A DNA stretch of 64,000 bases from Boesenbergia rotunda (taxonomy: Eukaryota; Streptophyta; Magnoliopsida; Zingiberales; Zingiberaceae): NCBI GenBank assembly GCA_024364735.1, contig JAGFNQ010004724.1:482385-546384 (forward strand), written 5' to 3'. Position numbers and translations under genes: made by a program. Under the pieces are notes generated by a model, which ran no database searches, had not been told where the DNA came from, and saw only the letters and a list, made by a program, of their open reading frames with translations. Every line of letters begins with the position of its first letter. Positions within the stretch are counted from its first letter, which is position 1. Positions 33,191-44,907 of the stretch are shown one piece after another.

Positions 33191-33692
33191 TATCCTTAGT
33201 CTCTTGTCTATGTAAGAAGGATATGTTAATTTTGTGGGATCAATTTAGACCCAATTTCTAGCTTTATTTGGGTTGTAATGGTGCCAAGAGCTCAATAGGC
33301 CTATGTAGTCTATATAGGCCTCTACTAAATGGGCTTCATTTTGGCCTTTTAGGGTTTTTAGGTCACCCTATAGCTATAAATATATGGGGTGGCGGCCACA
33401 ACATGTAACTTTTGGCTTATTCAATCTACTACATGGTGAGGCTCTCACTTGTTGGTTCTTCATTGAACTAGAACTTATCAAGGCATCCCCTTGTGGCGTT
33501 CAAGACTTATCAACCTTCATCCCAAGGTTGTGGCGTCTATCTTCTTCTTCCTCTATACCAAGGTTCGTGCTTCCTAAGCATTGGGTTGAGGTTTCTTTCT
33601 TCCATTCTCCATCTTTTCGATTTAGACTATCTTTCCCTCTTTCCTCCATTTGTTGTGTGTTCTTGAGACTTATTCTCTTGGGGTTCGCATCA
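32932..33692 (+). repeat. Gypsy 3' LTR
   Basis: 761 bp, nearly identical to the 5' LTR (6 substitutions, one T insertion). Carries the pol stop at 33188-33190. Confidence 0.95.
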
Positions 33693-33726
33693 TCGAGGGG
33701 TCGGGTCGACCGGCTAGGTCGTTATA

Positions 33727-34302
33727 TTTTAATTCCGAAAATTCTGATAATTCTGATAATTCTGAAAATTCTGATAATTCTGAAATTCTAATAATTTTAA
33801 CTCTGAAAATCTTAAGGATAATCTTAAAATTATTTCTGAAAATATTAAGGATAATATTGAAATTCTTAAGAATAATCCTGGAATCAACTCTGAGATTCTT
33901 GAGGATAATATTAAAGTTATCTCTGAAAATCTTAAGGATAATCTTAAAATTATTTCTGAAAATATTAAGGATAATATTGAAATTCTTAAGAATAATCCTG
34001 AAATCAACTCTGAGATTATTGAGGATAATTTTTTAATTCTTCAGGATATTTCTGAAGATAGTGGAGATGAAATCTTCTTAGATGATAATTTAATTATCAA
34101 ATTTTCAAATAATATTGAAGATTATTATAAAACATTTATTAGTGGCCCAAATTACTCTACCTACTATGAGGATATTGAAGGATGTGATTTTAATGATGAG
34201 GATAAGGAGGAGATTGAATTTTGTGAGATCAAGGCTATAGTTAATAAAAATCACAAAGATTCAAATAAATCAGATTTATTAATAAAAAAATTGAAAAGAT
34301 AA
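33727..34302 (+). pseudogene. LARD-1 acidic repetitive frame (unit 1)
   Basis: Beyond the composite the LARD-1 frame resumes with repeated NSENSDNS units, then, after a one-base slip near 33782 shared with unit 2, stays open to TAA at 34300-34302. It includes two tandem 120 bp (40-residue) repeats (from 33802 and 33922) with SENLKDNLKIISENIKDNIE, then an acidic tail (GDEIFLDDN, YYEDIEGCDFNDEDKEEIEF) and a basic end (LLIKKLKR). The repeats have coiled-coil character. It has no ATG of its own and no known domain; I read it as the C-terminal part of the LARD-1 protein. Confidence 0.6.
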
Positions 34303-36916
34303 ATAAAGAAGAAATAGTAAAGGAATCAGAAAATTTTGAAATAATGAAAATGATGAAACTAAACCCACAATTATTATCTAACCCAGAAATTTTGAAATTT
34401 AAATCTAATTAAATCTTAACAATTTTTACCTTATTTATTTCAACCTTAAATAATCCTTAATTAACTTAATTTTAATTATCATTAATTAACTTAATCTTAA
34501 TTAATACTTATTTAATTTAACGTTTACTAATCTTCAATTAATGCAAAATCAATTAATCTTCAATTAATTCAAAGTCAATTAATATTTAATTAATTCAAAT
34601 TCAATTAATCTTTAATTAATTCAACTTTAATTAATCCTTAATTAATTCAAATTCAAGTAATTACTAATTAATTCAATTAACACTTAATTTAATAACTTCG
34701 ATTAATTCAACTTCAATTAATTTTCAATTAAGTCTTAATTAATTCAACCTCAATTATTTCTTAATTTCAATTAAGTTTTAATTAATTCAACTTCAATTGA
34801 CTTTAAGTAATTCTTAATTAATTCAACTTTAATTAATTCTAAATTCAGATCCAATTAATTCTTAAGTAATTTAAACTCGAATTAAATAAAATCTTACCCA
34901 AACCGTAATAATTAAATTAAAAATATTAAATATGTCAAAGTGGGTTGGCATATTCGCGGGTTCACATGACATGTATCAAATCGGAAATTTGATATATTTT
35001 TAGAAACTTAATTAAATAATCTGAAATGTTTGACTCATGCATAACTGTCATGTCATGCATCTGCTTTTTTTTAAAATATATGTCATGTCATTGATATTTA
35101 AATTTATGCATAATTTAGAACGGTTATAGGAAAAAGACTAATTAAAGTATTAGGTGGAGGTGAGATGATAGTACGTTAGGGAAGCCCTTCTAATAAGGTC
35201 AAGTATATACTACTTGGTCTGTTTAGTCTGGTGGAACTAGCTGAAGCTACCGATCCAAGACCTAAACTAGTTAGACCAGAATTTTCGAAATTATATCTTT
35301 TTGAAAAATTATTTGACATACACAATTAGACACAAGCCTCTTAGGTCAACACTAAAGTTCTTTAAGACACTTAGATAAAGTCAAACGGTGTTAGTGTCAG
35401 GGGGAGTTGTTCTTTAAAGTTTTTTTGGATCTTTCGAAAATTATGCTTTAAAAACTATCTTTAATCCAAATTAAATTTTCTAAGATTATCTTCTTGAAAA
35501 TTATCATACTGTCGTTCATTCTTTTGATATTGATACACCCTAAAGACACATAGGAGGTCTATTTCATGATTTACAAGGACTCCTAGGATGTGTCAAATTT
35601 AGGGGGAGTCTAAGTCAAAAGAAAACTATCTGACAAAATATTTTTTGAAAACTTTGCATGGCAATTAGTTTTGGAATTGGTAGATAATTCTTATTATTTG
35701 TACCAAAAGTACTTGTGGTCAACAAGCTTCCTAGGACTGAGTCAAGTTTAGGGGGAGGTCAAATTAAAAGAGTTATTAAACATTTCAAAATAATGTATTT
35801 TCATACACTATATTTTCAAAATCTTGTCGAAAACATAAGTAATTCGTCTTTCAAAATATTATTATTTTAAAATGTTTTTGTGGCTTATCAAATCATTTTT
35901 GAAATACCTTTTAAAATAATATTTTCTTGAGTTTGGAGAATTTCCAGGACACTTAGGGATTTGTCCTTGTAGTTAATAAGGTTTCCTAGGATTGTGTCAG
36001 ACTGGAAAAGAAACCAAGTTAAGTAAAATATTATGTTTTAAAAATAATATTTTTCTAAGTACTTACAAAATATAAGTCAAGTTTTTTTTGAAAAAAAACT
36101 TATACTTTTTTAAAGAACTTATGCTTTTCTAAAAGTACTTAAGTGTTTCAAACTCATAATATGTTTCAAAGTACTTATGTTTTTCAAAGTTCGTAATATT
36201 TTTCAAAAATTGTACTTATAATTATCAAAAATGCATAATATCTTTTGAAAATACTTACATTTTTCAGAAAGTTTAATATATTTTTCAAAAGTACTTACAT
36301 TTTTCAAACTTAATATCTCTCAAAGTACAAGTTTTTGCACAAATATTTTTCAAAGTATTTTTTTAAAATGTAAAAATCTCTAAGTGAAATATTTTTTTAA
36401 AAAAGTGCATATTTTTCTAAGGAAAAATCATTTAAGTATGCAATTCTTTTTGAAAAATCTTTCTCAATAGAAATTTTTTTTCAAGGCAATATTTTTCTTA
36501 GTTGGAAAATTTTCTAAGTTTTCTGAAAGTACAAAATTTGTTTAATGCACAATACTTTTCAAAATGTAATTTTCTGGTGCAATTGTTCTTGTTAACTAGC
36601 TCTCTGCTATGATTTTAAAGATTTATACTAAATACTTTCAAAATGAAAAATTTTCATTGTTGGTGCAAGGTTGTTTTTGTCATTTTTTTTACGTATGACA
36701 AAGGGGGAGAGTAGGCTTAAGTTAGAAATTTTTTTTCTCTTTCCAAAGGATCTAAATGAAATCAAAATGCGTTTTCAAAATAGAGGGAGAGTGAACTTAA
36801 GTTAGAAGTTTTTTCCCCAAAAGATCAAGACTTATTTTCAAAACTTTAGATCAGTTTTTCAAGGATCACAATTTAGCCCCCTTCAGCCAATCTAACTTAA
36901 GATATTGTCAAACATC
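34303..36916 (+). other. LARD-1 3' non-coding region (unit 1)
   Basis: 2.6 kb with no supported gene. 34430-34900 is a degenerate array of TTAATTAATTCAA-type units. 34930-35400 is less biased, with GGGGGAG tracts (e.g. 35400, 35601, 35751). 36060-36560 is a degenerate array of TTTTTCAAAGTACTTA-type units. This is where pol would lie in an autonomous relative. Confidence 0.75.
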
Positions 36917-36930
36917 AAAAAGGGGAAGAT
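36917..36930 (+). promoter_or_regulatory. LARD-1 polypurine tract (unit 1)
   Basis: AAAAAGGGGAAGAT directly before the 3' LTR. Confidence 0.75.
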
Positions 36931-37288
36931 TGTTGGTGCAAGATGCATTAGTGATGTCCTCCACTAAGTGTTTCAATGTTTGACAATATGTTTAAGTCAA
37001 TGATACATTGAACAAGGGAAGGGTGAGTCAAGAGAGGAGTAACAAAGTGAAGAAAAAGTCCTAATTAACCTAGGCACTAAGTCCTGGTTCTTAGAATTGG
37101 GCACTAAGTCATGATCATGGATTGGGCACTAAGTCCTAACCAAGGGTTGGGCACGAAGACATGGTTCGAGGAATTGGGCACTAAGTCCTGACCGAGGGTT
37201 GGGCACCGAAGACCTGGTTCGAGGAATTGGGCACCGAAGACCTGGTTCGAGGAATTGGGCACTAAGTCCTGACCGAGGGTTGGGCACC
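36931..37288 (+). repeat. LARD-1 3' LTR (unit 1), cut by the duplication junction
   Basis: The first 358 bp of the LTR, ending in the minisatellite at GGGTTGGGCACC, where the sequence switches to the interior of the Copia-1 LTR. Confidence 0.9.
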
Positions 37289-39342
37289 AAGAGAGAAGTA
37301 ATCACATCGGAAAAACTCACTACCACGGTTGGCCGGATCACAATTCCGGCGAAAAGGAGGAAGATGACTTGCGCCCAATCCCAAGGTGATGATGGCCGGA
37401 GAGGAAGATCGTCCCAACGGAAGAACTTCGTCGCCTCGGTGCTTCTCCGTGTGCTCACGGCAAGAAGAAGGGAGAAGAACCTTGTGGCCGGCCAAGAGGA
37501 AGAAGGGAGGAGAGGGAGAGAGCCCAGGCAAGAATACTTGGATGGATCATCTTTCATGGCACCCCTTGGGTCCTTTATATAGGGAGCTCCTCCTCAATCA
37601 AGCCTCTCAATTTTGGCATAATTTTTATATCAAACCATAATTGATTTTTGTCTCATGATTAAAATCAAATTTTAATTCATGATAAAAAAACAATCCAGCC
37701 TTTTAATTTTGGCATAATTTTTATATCAAACCATAATTGATTTTTGTCTCATGATTAAAATCAAATTTTAATTCATGATAAAAATCAATCAAGCCTCTTC
37801 CATCTTATGGAATAAATCTCCAATCAATCCATGATTGATTAAAACAAAACAAAAGAGAAGGAGAGAGAGAGGGCCGGCCAAACCAAGGAGACTATTCTCC
37901 TTGGCCGGCCCATCTTGGTTCAAATAAATTACGGGCCAAAATTTACACACAAGAGAATTCAACTCAAGTGATCGGCCAAGTTTTCATCCAAACCATAGGT
38001 TCATGGTTCAAAACCCACCAATGGATTAAATTTTGTCATCTTTGATTTATTATAAATTTTTATAAAACAAACCAACTCTTTGGTTTATTTTAATTCAAAT
38101 AATCTCATGGATTATTTTAAGCTTATAATAAAACATACCACCTTAGATCAAATCCCTTAATGAATTAAACTTATTTAATTCACCCATTAAGTCTTTAAAG
38201 ACTTAGTCATTCTATGCTTCCGATGCGTCTGAAATAAATTCAGTTTTGACTAATCGATTGGCTCAACCAAACTTAATCTTTCTTGATTGAAAAATCTAAT
38301 TTTCAACTCGTTTTAAATCCCTCAGATTACTCGTAGTGCGTGTGACTAAATAGACTTTCGATTTATGTTGGTCGTCTATAATTAATCAATTAATTATAGA
38401 ACGATCATGAGTGGCATCTAGTAGTACATCATGATCCCCAATTAATCGAAAGATCAACGGTTGACCTCAGAAACAATTCTGAAACCCTTCAGCAGCTATA
38501 ATGAATCGTGCCCCATTCCCTTCACCATCTTATACCCACTTGGTTCAGGACATGGTCTATGTGTGTCAGTCCCCACTAGGCTGACTACGTCACACCTAGC
38601 CCAAGTAACGTTTTCTCGTCCTACGGATTCTAATTACTCTCATGTATTTAAGAGATTCATACTCTGAACATGTCATGCTCTGGCCAGAGGCTTCGAGTAA
38701 CAATCCGACGATAGGCCTCGGGTATACATCTCCTCGCAAGGAGTGGTGAATCCTTTGTAGGCTGTTCAAACATCTTCGGGCACTTCGGCTTATACCCAAT
38801 CATCCTGGGTCCACACCTCTTTGGAGATGCTTGCTTAAGATGTCAAAGTATAAGTCTCCATGACCAAGATGACTTGAACACCGCAAGTCAAAGGAACATC
38901 GCACTTAAGCTGCAGTAAGAACTTCACTGACCTATATGTAGATTACCATATGATGTTTTACAGCCAGTCACTCCAATGAACTAGTTCCCTTAACTAGCAT
39001 TCATGTTTATCTCCAGACATCTCAATGTCACCAGCCAGTGCGAATCAGCTGATTAGAGAATAACCCATGCTAGTCTCAACAAAATTGATAGTGTCCGTAT
39101 TTATCAATTCATCGACTAGGGACAATACTTCACAATTGCACATGTAGAGATAATCACTAGTTGTGAATTCATCACAAATTCTCTCATGCTGTGAATTGTA
39201 TTGCAGACATTCAGTAAATGAGTTTAAGATCTCATTCAAATACACAAACATGTATACTCAAATAGTGAATATTCATTTATTAGAATAAATGATTACAATC
39301 ATAAGGCGATTGCCTTAGGACACTTCTCTTATATCACTAACA
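37289..39342 (-). repeat. Copia-1 3' LTR (unit 2), truncated by the junction
   Basis: 2054 bp. The outer end (the first 350 bp of the plus-strand LTR) is missing because the duplication breakpoint fell inside it. The polypurine tract follows at 39343. Confidence 0.92.
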
Positions 39343-40594
39343 AACTCCCACTTGGCCTAATGTCAATCGCTACGGTACCCAATACCACAGGCTCTCTAAC
39401 ATGACACTCAAACTTACTTTGAGGCAAGGCCTTAGTTAAAGGATCCGCTAAATTCCTTTCAGTGGGAATTTTCTCAATTTGTATATCATTTCTACTTATA
39501 ATCTCTCTGATAAGATGATAGCGTCGAAGCACATGTTTGGATCGCTGATGAGACTTTGGTTCCTTCGCTTGTGCAATAGCTCCATTGTTGTCGCAGTAAA
39601 CCGGTATTGCTTCATCAATGGTTGGAACCACACCAAGTTCTGAGACAAACTTCTTAATCGAGACTGCTTCCTTTGCTGCTTCCGAAGCTGCAATATATTC
39701 CGCTTCCGTGGTAGAATCTGCTACGGTGTCTTGCTTGGAACTCTTCCAACTTATTGCGCCTCCATTCAAAATAAATACGTATCCGGACTGAGATTTGGAG
39801 TCATCCTTATCTGTCTGGAAACTGGCATCTGTATACCCACGTATTACCATATCACCTTCTCCATTTATTAGGAACACATCCTTAGTTCTTCTTAAGTACT
39901 TGAGGATTGTCTTGACAGCCGCCCATTGATCCATTCCTGGATCAGACTGGTATCTGCTTGTGACGCTCAGAGCATACGATACATCGGGCCTAGTACATAA
40001 CATAGCATACATGATAGATCCTATCGCGGATGCATAACGAATCTTATTCATGCAAATCCTCTCGTCTTCTGTGCGCGGACACATAGACTTCGAAAGGTTG
40101 ATCCCATGCCTGATGGGAAGGTAACCTTTCTTGGATTCCGACATGCTAAACCTTTCTAGCACTCGGTCTGTATATGTAGACTGCGAAAGACCAAGCAATC
40201 GTTTTGATCTATCTCTATATATTCTAATCCCAAGGATATAGGTTGCTTCTCCCAAGTCTTTCATGGAGAAAGTTTTGGACAACCAAATTTTAACTGACTG
40301 TAAGACTGATATATCGTTTCCTATAAGTAATATGTCATCGACATATAACACTAGAAATACGACTGCACTCCCACTAACCTTCTTGTACACACAAGTTTTG
40401 TCAGGATTTTGTGAGAAATCAAACTCTTTGATTGTCTCATCAAAACAGATGTTCCAGCTCCTGGATGCTTGCTTTAGTCCATATATGGATCGTCGAAGCT
40501 TGCATACTTTGGTTTTATTAACCGATGTGAAACCTTCAGGTTGTATCATGTATACATCCTCAAGTAGGTTTCCATTAAGGAAAGCTATTTTCAC
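39329..40594 (-). pseudogene. Copia-1 RT C-terminal part and RNase H (unit 2)
   Basis: 421 codons, more complete than the unit 1 copy because it keeps the 7 bases missing there. After the RT (LYVDDILLIGND) and RNase H (TEAEYIAASEAAKEA, YCDNNGAIAQAKEPKSHQRSKH) it reads through HLIREIISRNDIQIEKIPTE and a NLADPLTKALPQSKF tail, and stops inside the first bases of the LTR. Upstream it is still separated from the RT N-terminus by the shared TGA (40604-40606). Confidence 0.9.
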
Positions 40595-40603
40595 ATCTAT
40601 TTG

Positions 40604-41221
40604 TCATATCTCATAATCATAATGAGCTGCTATGGCCAGGAGCATCCGAATGGATTTAAGCATAGCTACTGGCGAATAGGTTTCGTCATAATCAATTCCT
40701 TGTTTCTGACGATATCCGTTTGCCACTAATATAGCCTTAAAGGTAACAACATTACCTTCCATGTCGGTTTTCTTCTTGAAAACCCACTTGCACCCTATGG
40801 GCTTAATCCCTTTAGGTGGGTTAATCAAGTCCCATATTTGATTTTTGTACATGGAATCCATTTCCGACTTCATGGCTTCAAGCCATTTATCCCTTTCTGA
40901 ATTTTTCAACACATCTTCATAACTGATAGGTTCGTCATCGTTAATGAGTAACACGTCGTTCGATTCACTTATGAGAAATCTGTATCTCTCTGGAATATTA
41001 CGTGTCCTATCAGACCTACGAAGAAGTGGTGTTGTTTTAGGTTCAACTGATAGCTCATCATTATGAGCTATTGGTTGTGGGTCTAGACTAGGTGTCTCTG
41101 TAATGTCTATTGAAGTTTCTTGAACTTCTTCAAGTTCAATGCTACTCCCACTGTTTTCTTGCAAAAGAAATTCTTTTTCTAGAAATACAGCATGCCTTGA
41201 AACAAACACCTTTTGTTCCAA
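40604..41221 (-). pseudogene. Copia-1 integrase tail and RT N-terminal part (unit 2)
   Basis: Same content and same terminal TGA as 10922-11539, with a handful of substitutions (for example QIWDLINPPKG for QVWDLVNPPEG). Confidence 0.88.
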
Positions 41222-41916
41222 GGGATGATAGAATTGGTAACCCTTCGTTTCCTTAGGGTATCCAATAAATAGACATTTGTCAGACTTAGCATCTAATTTG
41301 TCTGATACAGTCCGCTTTACATAAGCAGGACAACCTCATATCTTTAAGTGAGATAAATGAGGTTTCTTACTATTCCATGTCTTATATGGAGTAGTAGAGA
41401 CTACCTTGGTCGGGACTCTGTTTAGCAAGTAAACAGCTGTCTTAAGCGCATAGCCCCAAAAGGATTTTGGAAGAGTTGCATGATTCATCATAGATCTAAC
41501 CATGTCCATCAAGGTTCGGTTACGCCTCTCAGATACACCATTATGCTATAGTGTATATGCAGAGTCCATTGAGATAATATCTCATTGTCCCTAAGATAAT
41601 CTTGAAACTCTTGACTTAAGTATTCACCACCCCGATCGGATCGAAGTATCTTAATACTTTTGCCAAGCTGTTTCTCTACTTCACTTCTGAACTCTTTGAA
41701 TTTCTCAAAAGCTTCAGATTTGTGTTTCATTAAGAACACATACCCGAATCGTGAGTGATCATCGATAAAGGTAATGAAGTAGCTATAACCTCCTTGTGCA
41801 AGAGTTGACATTGGTCCACATACATCAGTATGTATTAGACCAAGCAATTCTCCCACTGGTTTACCTTTCCGGAAAAGGGTAATTTGGCCATCTTGCCTTT
41901 TAAACATGATTCGCAT
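41222..41916 (-). pseudogene. Copia-1 integrase core (unit 2)
   Basis: Carries LIHTDVCGPM, YFITFIDDHSRFGYVF and KILRSDRGGEYLSQEF. Extra damage relative to unit 1: a one-base loss near 41560 and another near 41867 (CTTTCCGG for CTTTTCCGG). The KI-stop-GCP TGA is shared. Confidence 0.85.
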
Positions 41917-42801
41917 GTATCAAATGAACCAGGTTCAAATGATTCCAGAATTCCACATCGGTGTAATTTGGTCATGCATTTCTTACTTACATGGCCAAGA
42001 CGACAATGTCACGTATAGGAGTCTATTTGATTATCTATTTGAACACGTTTGTTGCTAACTTCGATATTGAAAACGTCACCGGATAAATCTAACATATAGA
42101 TACCATTGCATAAAGTTTCGGTCCCATAAAGAACACCATTTAAAGTTATGTAACAGCAATTGTTACTAAAAGTTAAATGGTAACCCTTTTCATTCAAGCA
42201 TGAAATAGATACAATGTTCTTTATTAACGAAGGAACAAAATAACAATTATCCAATTCTAAGACAAGTCCAANCCCGAATCGTGAGTGATCATCGATAAAG
42301 GTAATGAAGTAGCTATAACCTCCTTGTGCAAGAGTTGACATTGGTCCACATACATCAGTATGTATTAGACCAAGCAATTCTCCCACTGGTTTACCTTTTC
42401 CGGAAAAGGGTAATTTGGTCATCTTGCCTTTTAAGCATGATTCGCATGTATCAAATGAACCGGGTTCAAATGATTCCAGAATTCCACATCGGTGTAATTT
42501 GGTCATGCGTTTCTTACTTACATGGCCAAGACGACAATGCCACGTATAGGAGTCTATTTGATTATCTATTCGAGCACGTTTGTTGCTAACTTCGATATTG
42601 AAAACGTCACCGGATAAATCTAACGTGTAGATACCATTGCATAAAGTTCCGGTCCCATAAAGAACACCATTTAAAGTTATGTAACAGCAATTGTTACTAA
42701 AAGTTAAATGGTAACCCTTTTCATTCAAGCATGAAATAGATACAATGTTCTTTATTAACGAAGGAACAAAATAACAATTATCCAATTCTAAGACAAGTCC
42801 A
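41742..42801. repeat. 530 bp direct repeat around the N gap
   Basis: 41742-42271 and 42273-42801 cover the same part of Copia-1 (integrase start and protease end) in the same orientation. They are not identical: in the shared 260 bases next to the gap there are about 6 differences, including TGA versus Trp at SYT-/W-HCRLGH. Confidence 0.9.
42272..42272. other. Ambiguous base, probable contig join
   Basis: Single N exactly between the two repeated segments. The left segment matches unit 1 closely; the right segment is a distinct version. Confidence 0.85.
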
Positions 42802-43181
42802 GTAGGGAGCTTTAGCAAATATGTTCCGATGGCAATAGCAGCAATCTTTGCTCCATTTCCAACTCGCAAATTCGCTTCTCCCTTGACGAGTCTTCTTCTA
42901 TTCCTTAGCCCCTGTATGTCATTACATATATGTGAGCTACACCCAGTATCAAGTACCCAGGTGTATGTGAAAATAGAGTGACATTCAATAACGAAGATGC
43001 CTGAAGAGGATGGGGCATCGGATGCCTTCTTCTTCAAGGACTCAAGATAAACCTTGCAGTTTCTTCGCCAGTAGCCCTCCTTGCCGTAGTGATGGCAAGT
43101 GGCTTTTGGTGCCTTTTCAATCCTTTTGGCCTTAGTTAACTTATTGGTGTCCAAAATGGAAAGCAAATTCAGAGAAGACAT
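42273..43181 (-). pseudogene. Copia-1 gag remnant, protease and integrase start (unit 2)
   Basis: Open from the ATG at 43181 to the gap, 303 codons. It has the same gag deletion as unit 1 (LDTNKLT joined to KAKRIEKAPKATC), protease WVLDTGCSSHIC, and reads through SYTWHCRLGHVSKKRMTKLH into integrase without the stop seen in unit 1. The zinc knuckle is ruined: CHHYGKEGYWRRNC has lost one Cys and the His. The predicted frame that continues past the N into a second protease fragment is an assembly artefact. Confidence 0.85.
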
Positions 43182-44893
43182 GATCAGGTGAATATCCTAG
43201 AAATACAAATTGAGGTTATGTGATGAGAATGATAAAAAATGCATCAATATACATTAATTAAATCCTATTTATTTTTCGAATTGAATACCCCTTTTTATCA
43301 ATTCGGGAGATCGTAGGAACATCTCCAAATAGGTTGATATCCAACCATAGATAAGAACAACCATGGCTAGAGTCCATCAAGTTATTCTTAGCTATGAAGG
43401 TAGGTAATTATACCGATTACATATTATACATATGTAACTATCACATTATGCTATCAACTAATTGAATGTTTGCATATATCATTGGGGTTGTTAACTCATT
43501 AACAAGTATGGCAACAATATACATAGCCACCCAACTGCACCGTCTCTTTACATCGACCTTGGCTGTGGCACAACAAATCGATGCTCCAAGCTTAAGGCTG
43601 ACCCATTAATCAAGAAATAGTTTTAATATGGTTGGAGCTCATTCAACCGTTTAGTCAGGCTTGGATGTGTCCAACAACCAAAACTAAGGATTGACCTCTG
43701 ACTCCAACTATATTAATCATAAACTAATCCCATGGTTTGAACATGTTGAGGTTCAGGCCGGGCATGGATGTGTCCATCAACCCAAACGAGAAACAAAACT
43801 CCGGTTCTAACCATATTAATGGAAGGTGTTGGCCTTAATATTTTGTAAGGGGTTTTGAATCTCATCCTTTTCTTTTATGCACATTCATGACATATAATTA
43901 TGTCATGTACTAACGATTTCCTTAATAAAGTATGTATGTGACTCAATTTATCAAATCTCATTAATTGAATTAGGAACCGGATTTCCTAATTCTAATTTCA
44001 TACTTTATTCAAGGAATTGTTTTGGGAAACAATTTCCTCAATTATCATAATCAATTTCGGAAATAATATGTTTAAGACTTTGATTTCTCTAAATCAAATC
44101 TTATTAAATTAAGAAACAGATTCCCTTAATTCAACCACATATTATTTTCATGAAAATGTTATTTAAGGAAATATACTCTATAGGAAACAATTTTCCTAAT
44201 TAATTTTGGAGACAATAATATGTAAGAGCATCACCTCATAAATCAAATAGGAAATTATCGTTTGAGAATCACCTCAAAAATTTCTAAGATTTGATCACAT
44301 ATTTTATTTATGGAAAATGAATATCAATAACATAATTTGGACGGCTCCCCGAGGCTCAATCCAAATTAAACATTTGACAGATTAAATTCAATTTAGGAAA
44401 TTTAATTATAACAACTAACTTTAAATTGGACGGCTCCCTGAAGCTCAATCCAAAATAAAGAATTTTGTAAATAATTTAATTTCTAATTATAAATTTAAAT
44501 GTCAATTAATATTCCCATAATTTGTCTAGACTTTCTTGAAAGAAAGTGCCCAAAATTGCGAGCTTTCCATAAATGGAAAGTTTCCAAAAATAAAAGGTTT
44601 TCAGAATAATTGTAAGTTTCTGGTACAAAGAAAACTTACGTATTTCCAAAATAGGAAAATATCTAAAATTGGAAAGTTTTCAAAAATGAAAAGTTTTCAC
44701 AATTATCATAAAATTTCAGAAACAGAGGTATTTCAAAAGTTTGCGAAATTTCATGAGGATTTCCAAACCTTGAAATTCCTAAATCGGAAATTTACCATAA
44801 TTGAAAAGTTTCCAAAATTGGAAAATTTTCCAAAATTGAGATCATGACAAAGTTTTTCGCAAAACAATTATATGATTATGTTGAACACTAACC
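43182..44893 (-). other. Copia-1 untranslated leader (unit 2)
   Basis: Counterpart of 12971-14677, with roughly 2-3% differences in the part nearest gag and no supported gene. The primer site (44894-44906) reads TGGTATCAAAGCC. Confidence 0.75.
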
Positions 44894-44907
44894 GGCTTTG
44901 ATACCAC

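Larger units (their letters stand above)
26721..33692 (+). mobile_element. Nearly intact Ty3/gypsy retrotransposon
   Basis: 6972 bp with LTRs of 760 and 761 bp (TGATG..CATCA), a primer site, gag, a continuous protease-RT-RNase H-integrase frame and a polypurine tract. It is flanked by TCGAG on both sides. Unit 2 shows the uninterrupted site GGGGTCGAGGGGTTGGG at about 55261. The LTRs differ by 6 substitutions and one 1-base indel, so insertion is recent. The only coding lesion seen is a one-base loss in gag. The pol frame continues 86 codons into the 3' LTR, a trait of CRM-type chromoviruses; that clade assignment is tentative. Confidence 0.96.
25547..33726. mobile_element. Composite of three foldback modules (unit 1), split by a gypsy element
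   Basis: Three consecutive inverted-repeat modules (25547-25808, 25828-26279, 26299-26720 plus 33698-33726) are joined by short palindromic spacers (ATAAAAAG-GCGT-CTTTTTAT and ACAATAAAAAGG..CCTTATATTGT). The array is flanked by TTTTA (25542-25546 and 33727-33731), consistent with insertion as one piece. Module ends follow TGTARCGAYCYCGG and its complement. Each module centres on sequence with pol III-like A and B boxes. The uninterrupted 1203 bp version is at 54096-55298. No protein-coding content is supported. Confidence 0.75.
7606..37288. repeat. Tandem duplication unit 1
   Basis: Runs from within the Copia-1 3' LTR to within the LARD-1 3' LTR. Without the gypsy (6977 bp with TSD) and the solo LTR (1733 bp with TSD) it is about 21.0 kb, matching unit 2 once the 530 bp repeat at the N gap is subtracted. 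Confidence 0.9.

Noticed and set aside
33650..34036. Leu/Ile-rich frame over the LARD-1 repeats (also 55225-55599, and minus-strand shadows)
   Set aside because: Out of frame with the acidic repeat frame, which runs further; repetitive shadow.
24976..34302. Endogenous pararetrovirus
   Set aside because: Zinc knuckles and acidic tail alone do not support it; the element has LTRs, primer site and polypurine tract, and no movement protein or RT of that type is present outside the gypsy insertion.
42009..43181. 390-codon frame spanning the N at 42272
   Set aside because: Joins two overlapping copies of the same region through an ambiguous base; an assembly artefact.
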